64,000 bases of DNA, taken from the NCBI GenBank assembly GCA_030386875.1, contig CM059566.1, positions 41,266,068-41,330,067 of the forward strand, read 5' to 3'. Source of the stretch: Morinoia aosen. Taxonomy: Eukaryota > Arthropoda > Malacostraca > Amphipoda > Talitridae. Position numbers and translations under genes: made by a program. Of the stretch, positions 46,099 to 58,000 are shown piece after piece. The notes under the pieces are model-generated. The model was not told the origin of the DNA. It searched no databases and saw only the letters and a program-made list of their open reading frames with translations. Position 1 is the stretch's first letter. Every line of letters begins with the position of its first letter.

Positions 46099-49000
46099 AT
46101 GGCTGGCGTTGATGTACACGATTTACGAATGCAAGAATTTCCTCATAATGTAAAGCTGGCATTACGAAAATTGGGTGAGTTTCATTGCGCAAAAAAATGA
46201 AACTTTGAAAGTGACATCATATTTCAATATTTTTGTTGCACAAATACTTTGTGTAATCTCATACTGAGAAATTGTTTTTTTTCTCAGTGCTAGTTTCAAT
46301 TTGAGTACTTGTTAATTCTGATATTTCAAAGGCGGCCGAGTTAGCAAAATTGAGGATTACCTATGTTAAGGTTTAAATTTTGTTAAATTTTGTAGACACC
46401 AGTTGATTGTGTGGACTTCAATACGCAATATGAAATAAAGTTTAATTATGTTTAAAAAGGAATAATTTTCTGACAAAGGGGACCTAGGAAACATTTAGTA
46501 TAGTAATTTATGTATTTACAGACAAATTGCTATTAATTTTGAATGCTATAATAGTTGAACATGCAAACAGATTGAATATGCAAACAGTTGAACATTTTTA
46601 ATAGAAATTATTGTGAAACATTGAAAAAAAACTCATAACATGTTACAAATTAAAATTTAAAATTTCATGAATTTTATACCTTCCTTCATTTTTTCTTGTT
46701 AAGGACACCGTCTGGGTAGAAATCGAGATAAGTGTTGATTTTCTGTTTTTATATGCATCTTATAGAGGATTTTCTTGCGCTTCCATTGGTACTTTCCGTT
46801 TACGTCTACTCCGAATAATGCGCCCACCAGAGGGGGGAAAGCGATGGGGGTGGCGTGACCTTGACTCCTCCCCCCCCTCATTATTGGGAGTCAATTGAGC
46901 GTGTTTCTCTGGGGCAATGGCAATAGAGTTCGTTCATGAGCTACTCAAAGTGTTTTCATTATTCAAACAAATCATTCTAACGCTGAATAAATATTTTTAT
47001 ATGATTTTGACAATTTCAGAATTTAGCTGTTCTGCCGTCTTTATGATACCGCAGCTTTCATTCATAGCACGATGACAGCTGCAGTATCATAGCTACAGCT
47101 ATGGCGAGCACACCAATCCAAAGGGCTTGAAAAGAGCTACAAAACAGAAAAGTTGACTTCAAAAAAACGTATTTTGGTCAAAAAAAAATGAAAAAATAAA
47201 AAAAGTGGTTATTTTGAAGAATTACATGTATTGTCTTTTGTTGTATATTTTTCCCAGAGTTACAGAGCTACATCAATGTAAATTATATCAATCGAAAGGG
47301 CTTGAAAAGAGCTACAAACGCTCAAGAGTTTATTGTAGAAAATCCCGTAGTTCAAAAGATAAAAAGAAAAACAATTTTTTTGTGAAAAACACGTTTTTCT
47401 GGAAACTTGATAATTGGTTTCTCAAATGCTACTTCTTCCACAATTTTAGAGCTACAAGAATGGTTTATACACCATTCGATAGGGCTTAGCAAGGTGTATC
47501 AATAAGGGCCTTTCATTTTTCAATACATCAATTATTTTGAAAATTACACAACATGAAAAAAAACAATAAAAAAGGTTACATATTTTGAAAAAAATACTCC
47601 CAAAATCCACAAAAAAAAGTTATCCAAATTCGTATCCCCTTATGGTTATATAGACATATAAGCAATCTAAAAACAAAGTTCTGGTTTTGTAACTTTGAAA
47701 TTGTAGAAGAAGATAGATTTTAAAAAACCCTATTTTATCATATTTAAAAAAAAAAATCCAGTGCAGATACAAAAATTTTGTCAAAATAACAAATGATCTT
47801 TTCATCATTTCACACCTACTGTGAAAATTTCAGAGAAATCCATCCATAAATAACGGACTTTTCTCCTACCCAGACGGTGTCCTTTAATCAAATGCGGCAT
47901 TTCTGGAGTTAAACTACCCCATGCATTGTTTTTTAGTTTTTTTATGAAATTTATTTAATATATATAGAATTAAATTTGGGAAAAATTATTACAAAAATAA
48001 TATGAAGTTTTTTAAAATTGGGGAAAAAACATGGCTCTAAATAATTTGTTAATGTTGAAAATAGTTATTTTGATTTATTTGATGGCTTTTATGATAAAAA
48101 AATATAATTTCTATTGGAGTTGGTTATTTGAATTATAATGCATGTATAAATATATATACATCAAAGGTTAATCTTGTTCATTAATTTGCTAAGTACAAAA
48201 TGCCAAAATCATTTATAAAAATTGTAAGTCCTTAAGAAATGCCAGTTAAACCTTTCAAACCATGATAACAGTACAGCAAATCTTTTCATTTTGAGCACAC
48301 AAGATTCAAGGATTCATTGAAATTTAGGTAAATCTGAAGGATATGTCAGTTATCGATTTTGTAAATTTAAACGCCTAAACATAATTCATTTAATGAAAAT
48401 AAACAATTTTTTTTCTATGCACTTTTTGTCTCAAATGTGTATTTTACGATTTAGAGCGGTAGGTTTAGTTTCATCTATGATTACGAATGCGCTCGAATAA
48501 ACAGCTCCTCATCGATTTTTGAATTTTTGTTGCTTGAATCATGGTTATAGCATCGAAATAAACAACTTTTCTTCTATACACTTTTTTCGTCAAATGAGTA
48601 TTTAACGAGGTATAGCGGTAGGTTTGGTTTCGTCTTTGATGACGATCGCGCTGGAAGCGAGTGCGCATTGCAGTGTTGCTGTCCGACGGGCTCCTTGAAT
48701 TACTTGCCGCTTCAAACACTGGAGTTGCGGTAAGTCATTTAGAGCTATAACTAATAAAATACTCATTTGAGACGGAAAGTGCATTGAAGAAAACTTATTT
48801 ATTTCGATTAAATTAACTATGTTTACGCATTGAAATTTACAAAATCGATAACTGACATATCCTTCAGATTTACCGAAATTTATAAAGGAATAAAAAGAAA
48901 TTGGTAGAATTTCTATGTTATTTGGTTGTAGAATTTTATTTGTCTTACAGAACAAACTGTCCAAGGAAGTCAGACAGCTCAGACTGCAGTACTACAGCAG

Positions 49001-52000
49001 CACATTATTGATGAGTTCATCCTGAGCTCTCATAATGTGGAGCAGCACAAGGGAAAGCTATCAAAGGTGAATTTTCTTATATAAATTTAAACCTGAATCT
49101 GAAATTACTAGATTCAGTTGTCTATTTTACATCCTGTCCATTATGCAACTCAGAATTTTGAAAGTTGAACTAAATGTGATTTTGATTCATAATTATTAGA
49201 TTTATCTTTCTTAAATTTTTCAAGTTAGTTAGCTCAAAATTTTCTTTAGTTTAATTGATTTTATTTCACCTGAAAAACAACAAACTGCCAATTCAACTTA
49301 TATTTTTGACTGAACTGACTTTCTGCCTTATGCAGTGAATTCAACTATTTCACTTGTGCAGGTTTTGAGTTCTGCCGTCAGTGACATGATGGTTGTCCGC
49401 ATACTCTGTGACCATCTCAGCTCAGGGCAAGACCCATCCATTCTCAATGCAGTTGTGATGCTTCTCTTCCATCCAAATCTCATTGAGGCATCAGCTTCAC
49501 AAACTGGCAATCCTTACTCCGTGCCAAAGATTTCAAACCCATACAGTCACAATCCATATGGTGCTCAAGGGACCATGGGAGGGACTAATAATGGAAACCC
49601 TTATTTAAATCCACAAATTCATCATGGAAGTCAATGTTCTCCTGCTGGAAATGTTTATGGGATGAGCCAATCTAAGGGAGTTGCTGCTCAGGACGTGAAG
49701 AACAGCAACCCGTACCTTCGAGCTACCAGTTTGCAGGAGAGTAAAGTTGCCGGTCGTCTCAACACGCTGTCTTCTTTGATGTCGTTGGCAGTTGCTACAA
49801 AGAATTCAAAGGTTTTGGAGAGGCTGGCTACATGGATGCAGGTATGTTATTCAATATAATTTTTTCCATGTTGATGATGACTGTTGGCATATCCTTAATT
49901 TTCTCATATATTAGTTGCAGGTTACTGAAATTGGTGAAATGCATTCACTTTTTTAAGAGATCACCATCTGAAGTGTTGACCCACAGCCTGTAATGACAAT
50001 ATTTGATTCCAAAAAATTAAAAATTTCTTCCATGTGTTAAGATGTTTAGCTTGAAACCCAAAGAATGAGTGAATATTTATTAAAAATATTCATCATAAAT
50101 AAACATTCTGTGGATTTCAAGCTGAACATATTTACACATGAAACCAATTTTTATTTGGATAGAACCCAAATAATTTTCAAAAAATATCATTCTGAATCAT
50201 CAAAGCTAAGTTATTGCAACATAAAATAATCCCATGCCTTAATTTTTGAGGGTAAAAGTGATGGTATGGTTTTGGTGTCCTACAATTGGAATATCAAGTA
50301 GCACCTAGATCTTGTCATACTATCTCACTCCATCTCTTCTTCACAAATTATAGATCATTTGGATTTCTTATTTGTAGAAGTCTGAAATTTTCTGTTGTCC
50401 AATACTTGTGTAATGGTCTTTCTCTTGCCATGATTTAATTCTGTCATTGAGAGTCTGTTCACTTACAAAGAGAAAAGTTCTTGTAAGCCTGCAATAATAG
50501 AATAATGCTGTTCAACTTGTAAGCTGCAATAATAATTGAGTAATGCTGTTCAGCTTGTAACCCTGCTACAATAATTGAGTAATGCTGTTCATCTTGTAAG
50601 CCTGCAAAAATAATGAGTATTGGTTTTCAAGCATAGAGTAGAAATTGAGTAGAGTCATTAACTTGTAAGCACACATCAATAATTGAGCAAAGGTTGTAAT
50701 GTTGCAAGTATGAATGCATGAGGAAATTCACGTTATTTGCAATAAAGAGAGCCTGTTACCTGCAGGAAGTGTGTTGCTTGAGTGGCTGGGGCTGCCAGGT
50801 GAGCAAGCGCCTCATAGCAGAGTTCTGCTCTGTCAAAGTCGACACAAAAGCTGCCTTGCTGCCTTCGGACGTCTCCCCTGGCAATGCTCCTCAGCCTCTC
50901 GACTACCTGCCCAGCACTTCTCCTCTCTTCACAAGTTCTCTCATCACTTCCTGGGCAGAGATCTACTCCAGACTTGGTGTGTGTGTTTTGTTTAACAGAA
51001 GACCTGGTGTGTGTTGTTCAACAGGAGACCTGGTGTGTGTTGCTTAAGGTGAAAATACAAGTTTGTCATTTTTCGATAGATTTTTCAAAAATTTTCACCA
51101 TAGGTGTAAAATTATAGAATAATATTTTTGGACTCATGTTTTTTTAAATTTTATTAAGAAAATTGATTTTTTTTATAATAAACTGAAAAAAGGGGGTATT
51201 GCAGAAAATATCTGATGTCTCAAATGTTTTTTAACCGAAATTGAATTCCCAAAACTGACTGCAGTGTATTTTTTAATCTTTTTAAAGCCCTATCGATTAA
51301 TGTATTTGCCATTCCTGTACCTTCAAAACTGTGGGAGAAGATCCACTTAAAAAGTCAAAAACCCAGTTTTCAAGAAAAATTCTCTTATTTTTGTATTCTT
51401 TTCTAACCTTTCTTCAACTCTAGTAGACGAACCAATGGACGCACACACGAGCCAATGATGTTGTTAGATTTGTGAGAAAATTCTCTGTAAGATGAGCTAA
51501 AAAACGAAAATTGACAATATCTTGGATTTTCACTCATGAGATGTGTTGTGTGTTCTTTAACGTGAGACGTGGTATGTGCGACGTGTACTTCGTATAGGTG
51601 AATGGTGGTAGATATGTAAGTATTCCTACCTGATTGTGCTGTGTCATGATTGGTGATCTCAACATTGTGCTATGGGAATTACCGCATCCAGGGGGACAAT
51701 GTGAGGGTCCGAGCTGAGAGTTAGGTAGGCCTTCTTTTTGTTAAAATAAAATGTTTTTGTTATGTTAAGGAGCACCTTTTTTGGGTTCACTGCTGTCCTG
51801 TTCTTCAGCACCTACTACTTTCTTCTTCAACTTTGGTCTTGTTTCATAATCTTCTTTCACAACTTACTGTTTCTATGCCCTTTCTGCGTAGATTCCACGT
51901 TTCCTTAACTCCATACTAAATAGGGACTTCCTCCTTCCTCTCTTTGGATCGCATTTGTTGCTGGGTAGGGAGGCTAAAACTAACCACTAATCTAATCTAA

Positions 52001-55000
52001 TCTCAACATTGTGTTTTGTATCATGTTAAGGTTACTGTGGGAATATGCGTCTGCAAAGAAGAGTCCTTGCACCCTATCCTCTATGTTCTCTGCACAACAT
52101 GCCTCAATTCACGGACAGAAATATTTGTTTGGGCATCAGAATTTATTTCTTATAATTTGTGTAGGATTGTTTGAGACGTTCTGACCTCTGCATGAGATAA
52201 AATAACAATGCTGTCTGGGCAGAAATAGTGCTTGACCTTGTTCATCTTATTAGGAGATTTTGCTATAAGAGTTCATGAGTTTGAATATGTTGAGTACTGT
52301 GTAATTCTTTGATTAGAGGTAGATTCAGCATTTTTTTAACCAAAAAAACGTGTAATGATTGTATTTTTTTTAAGCAGTCATTCTAGGAAATCAAGTATAA
52401 TGATAATGTGTCTTATTGTGCTGCTAAATGCTTCCTCACAGTGTTCAGCCCACAGCACACTATGTATTTACGGCTCATACTCAATACATACAGCCCACAA
52501 CACACTACATACAGCCCACATTACACTATTTATGGCCCATACTCAATGCATACAACCCACGACACACCCCACCAACACACCACACGGCCCACAACACACA
52601 CCACACACAGTCCACTAACTACACCCCCTGTACTGCAGGTGCCAGCCCCCCCGCTCCCTGCTCTCGCCCCCCCGCCGCCGTGGTGCGCCGTGTAGTCGCC
52701 TGGCTGACCAGTGCCCCCCCCTCACTCCTGCTGGCCCCCCTCACCGCCCCCGCCCCTCCCTCTGCGGGGGGCGTGTATGGGGGGCCGCCCCCGCCCCCCT
52801 CGCCTGTCACCGCCGTCGCCCCGCTGCTGAGGTTACGTGATGCTTGTTTTGTTGCTGGTGTAGGTCGTGTGTGGTGCTCTTTTGTTTGTTTTGTTGCTGG
52901 TGTAGGTCGTGTGTGGTACTCTTTTGTTTGTTTTGCTGCTGGTGTAGGTCGTGTGTGGTACTCTTTTGTTTGTTTTGTTGCTGGTGTAGGTCGTGTGTGG
53001 TGCTCTTTTGTTTGTTTTGTTGCTGGTGTAGGTCGTGTGTGGTGCTCTTTTGTTTGTTTTGTTGCTGGTGTAGGTCGTGTGTGGTGCTCTTTTGTTTGTT
53101 TTGTTGCTGGTGTAGGTCGTGTGTGGTACTCTTTTGTTTGTTTTGTTGCTGGTGTAGGTCGTGTGTGGTGCTCTTTTGTTTGTTTTGCTGCTGGTGTAGG
53201 TCGTGTGTGGTACTCTTTTGTTTGTTTTGTTGCTGGTGTAGGTCGTGTGTGGTGCTCTTTTGTTTGTTTTGTTGCTGGTGTAGGTCGTGTGTGGTGCTCT
53301 TTTGTTTGTTTTGTTGCTGGTGTAGGTCGTGTGTGGTGCTCTTTTGTTTGTTTTGTTGCTGGTGTAGGTCGTGTGTGGTGCTCTTTTGTTTGTTTTGTTG
53401 CTGGTGTAGGTCGTGTGTGGTGCTCTTTTGTTTGTTTTGTTGCTGGTGTAGGTCGTGTGTGGTGCTCTTTTGTTTGTTTTGTTGCTGGTGTAGGTCGTGT
53501 GTGGTGCTCTTTTGTTTGTTTTGCTGCTGGTGTAGGTCGTGTGTGGTGCTCTTTTGTTTGTTTTGCTGCTGGTGTAGGTCGTGTGTGGTGCTCTTTTGTT
53601 TGTTTTGCTGCTGGTGTAGGTCGTGTGTGGTGCTCTTTTGTTTGTTTTGCTGCTGGTGTAGGTCGTGTGTGGTGCTCTTTTGTTTGTTTTGCTGCTGGTG
53701 TAGGTCGTGTGTGGTACTCTTTTGTTTGTTTTGTTGCTGGTGTAGGTCGTGTGTGGTGCTCTTTTGTTTGTTTTGCTGCTGGTGTAGGTCGTGTGTGGTG
53801 CTCTTTTGTTTGTTTTGCTGCTGGTGTAGGTCGTGTGTGGTACTCTTCTGTTTGTTTTGCTGCTGGTGTAGGTCGTGTGTGGTACTCTTTTGTTTGTTTT
53901 GCTGCTGGTGTAGGTCGTGTGTGGTACTCTTCTGTTTGTTTTGTTGCTGGTGTAGGTCGTGTGTGGTACTCTTTTGTTTGTTTTGCTGCTGGTGTAGGTC
54001 GTGTGTGGTGCTCTTTTGTTTGTTTTGTTGCTGGTGTGGTCAGGTGCTCTGAGATGTTCGAGCAGAGTGCATGATGTAATTACAATGATGGCATATTATT
54101 TTGACAGTATTGGATTTATGTGTACATTCCTGATCATGACAGGTTAAAAACTAAAAAACGTACGATTTTGGATGGATAGACGTTGAAAGTTTTGTTGCTA
54201 AAGTGCACTTATTGGAAAAGATTAGGGATGTAGAAGACAAACAATTTTTGTATAATCAATGGAGTTTGAAAATAACATTTTAAGTCACTGTTGCGCTTTC
54301 TAGCTGCATGATAGTATAAGACCAGGTCGGGCAAAAGTTCAAATGCAGGGAAATTCATGGAGTACACTTCAGTGAGAGGTTCTCACTCACGGTGTAGATG
54401 TGTCACTGTGAATCCTGAACGGAGTCACCGGTAGGGTAGTCATAGATGGGTCCAGGTGCTCAAATTTACTGGTGCGCATAGGCTAGAATGTAGGTGGACA
54501 AGTGCTGGCGTTATGTAGAGCGCGACCAAAATGCGCCTAAACTTGAGTGACAAGCACTTGAATACGAGGGGTAAAGTGTAAAGGGGGGCAAATACCTCGC
54601 ATCACTTTTCCCAAGTCCAGTAAACTATCCTCTTTATGAATATGGTTAGTTTGTTGACCTGCATAAGCAAGGTTTTTCACAGCATGCAGTTGTAGCTGAT
54701 GTTAGGAACAATTAAGCTGTGGTTTGCATTTTTCTGATAGACCCTTATAGTTATGAAACAGAAAAATTTAGTAGTGGACTAAAGAAAATGCACTTGAGGT
54801 GTTCACTGATGCAGATTTCTGCACAAAAACCATTAGGCAACGCGTGAGGTTAAAGGTTTGACACGTTCACCGCATATTGGGTCATGTGTCCCAACAGGTA
54901 ACTTGCTCATTCAAGTACCGGTATAAATGAATGGTAATTTCATTTCTCTTGCGACCTTTTTTTGAATAATTGTTATCATACGAGGTGAAATATCGTGCGA

Positions 55001-58000
55001 TTGTATTTTTCAAATTGTTTAGGAAAAATAAAAGTGTATTTGAGCAGTAAAGTTGATTTCCCTATTCTGCTACTTAGGATCTAACCAAACCAACCGCGGA
55101 AATGCGGTGAACCTGTTAAAAAATTGAAAAATTTTTGTTCTTTGACGAGAAAAGGTTTAACTTCAACGGTGTTGCTGGCTTCCAACGCTACAAGGAGTTA
55201 CCTCTTGAAATGTTCACTACACGGTACAGTGGCAGAGGTTCCATTATGGTGTAGGAGTGCCTTTTTCTCATGATGCACAGAGCATCCATTATGACAAGGG
55301 AACATTACTTGTGTATAAAGAAATGGACCTTCCAACAGGATAATGTAGCAATCCCCATTCCCCCCCTGACTGAGACTTGGTTTCAATAGAATGATGTCTC
55401 TTGTTTCTGCTGTCCAGTATTTTCATCAGATTTGAATCCAATAGAGGACAATTTTATTACCAAGTCTGAGTTTTATTGGTATATCAATGTTTTGCTGCAT
55501 GCATCATAATTTACTAAATGTTCAACGTTTTTGTTCTCTAAAATCAGGTGGTGTGTGGAAGCTCCTTTTTTCCTGCGTGTGCGACCACGTCGACGCTCAT
55601 TACTGACCAAAGACAACGGTGAGTGGATATGAGTGAATTTAGCTATCTAATTGTGTTGTTTGAATGGCCATAGTTATACGACTGTTTAGTGTTCAAAAAT
55701 GGCCACAAATGTAACTGTGCAGTGTTCTGAAATGATAAATGTAACATCACTGTATAGTATTCCAAAATGATGAACGTAACATCACTGTATAGTATTCCAA
55801 AATGGCCTCAGCTACATGACTATGGTGTTGCAAAAACGTCATAGTTACTTGACAGTCATGTTAGTGTAGTGTTTGAAAGTGGCTTCAACTATGATACATC
55901 GCTGCTTATTATCTTGAAATGGTCACAGCTACTTGATGCTGTAGTGTTCTAAAGGGTCGTAAGCTGTGATGCATAAGAGTGTGCTGTTTTGAATTGGCCA
56001 CAGCTACCTAAGGGAGCGTAATTATACATGCAACTGGCAATATGATGACGTTAGTCACCACCACCACCACCACCGCATTAGGTCACCGCGACAGGATGAC
56101 ACCACCACATAACGTCACGATGACACCACCACACAACGTCACGACAGGATGACACGACCACATGACGTCACCACGACATAATATCACAGCACGTCACCTT
56201 GACACATCACCACACCGCATAACATCATCACACCACATGACATCACAGCATAAATCACCACACAACATCACCACACGCGCAGGAGGCGACGTGCAGCCAG
56301 CGGAGGCGGACCCAGACGACGTGTTCGGCAAGCGCACGGCCGCCACTGCAGCGCCGGACGAGGCCGGCCTGTACAGCGAGCTGCATCTCTGCCTCCTGCG
56401 CTGCCTGCAGGCCGCCCCCGCCGCTCTGTCTCCTGCCGCCCCACCTCCTCTCTCCAGACAGGTCTGGCAGCTCTTCTTGTCCGTGTAAATGGAGTTTTTA
56501 GCTGTCAGTGTCAGTATAGATGTTTTTTTTAGCTGTTAGTGTAAATGGAGTTTTTAGTCGTTGCCCGTGTAAATGCGATCTTAGCTGTTCTTCTTAGTGT
56601 GAGTGGGGGTTTTTAGCTCTTGTTATTGGTGGAAATGAGTTTTTTTTAGCAATTATCATTAGTTTAAATGGAGTTTTTAGCAATTATCATCAGTTTAAAG
56701 GGAGTTCTTGCGGGTAGCAATTATGAGTATGCAAGTATGTCGAGTTTTACCGCCGATATAGACGTCTTCTACTGACAATCGTTCGTAATTATGGGCTTAT
56801 TATTAGATAGTAGTTGGCAATTATCAGTGTAAATGGAGCTTTCAGCAATTATCGTCAGTGTAAATGGAGATTTTTGTAGAAGCAATTATGGGTATACGAG
56901 TATGCAAAGTTTTACAGCCGAGGTGGAGGTGCTCTGCCACCAGTCGTACGCAATAGTTGAGTTTTATCCGACAGTAATTACAGTCGCAGGTGAAGGAAAC
57001 ACGCAATTTGTGCATGAGGTATGAACCTAATAAATCGTTAGGAAAAATAAATGAAGGCACAATATATTCTCAAAAAAAACTGTGTAAACGTTTTCGGGAA
57101 CAAGTCTTCAAGTAACAAACGATAAAACGTGTGTGTTAGCATCATCTAGTAAAAGGGTGAATAAAACAAGGAGTGTTAGATTAATTAAATTATAAGTTAG
57201 TTTGAGCCTCCCCAACTAAAACAAAAAAGGAAGGAGTATTCAAATTAAGGAATTATTATTTATTTTTATATTTTACTAACATATTGGTATAGAATTAGAA
57301 TATATGTGTTGAAACAGTACATTAATGCAAATTAAATAATAATTTAAAATATTCGATGTATATAAATCTATTTATATAGATGGTTACAATGTTTAAAGAA
57401 AGTCATTCATTTCGATTATTTAATTCATTATATTTTCTTTTTGATATAGTTCCTTAGGAAGTAATTCAAAGTTAAACAAAAAGCTCTTTTAAAGTCCCAA
57501 TTGCGTTACAAATCAGAAATCGTTATGAAATTCAGTGATTTGATTCTATTAAACTTTGTTGTATTTTATAACTTCACTGTTTTTCTATTGTCTTATGATT
57601 CTCACTAATAGTGGCGAAAACCTTTAAATAATTTTGTACGGGCAGGTTTTGAGTTACCAACATTTGACGACGATAACTGAAGGCTTGACTCGGCTTTTGG
57701 ACCCAGAGAAGATGGAGATCGATGCTCCCCCTCTAACATCCGGAGCGCAACTGAGCCTGCAAGTCAAAGTGGAGGCCGTGAATAGACTCGCCCAGGCCGT
57801 GCTTGTTGCCAAACGTTCCGGCGCTCTTTACGGTTCTCCCTGTAAGTCACTCTCTTCTTAACATTACTCTCATGAGTCACTTCTTCTTTACATTACTCTC
57901 ATGACTACACTATAATTCAGTTGATCCTCCTGTAAGTCACTCTCATCTTTACATTTCTCTCATGACTATGCAATAATGCAGTTCCTCCTGTGAGTCACTT

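Noticed and set aside
52844..54052. A 402-codon Cys-rich ORF (CRSCVVLFCLFCCW repeats)
   Set aside because: It is the second open phase of the 42-bp array, with no start context, splice support or non-repetitive sequence.
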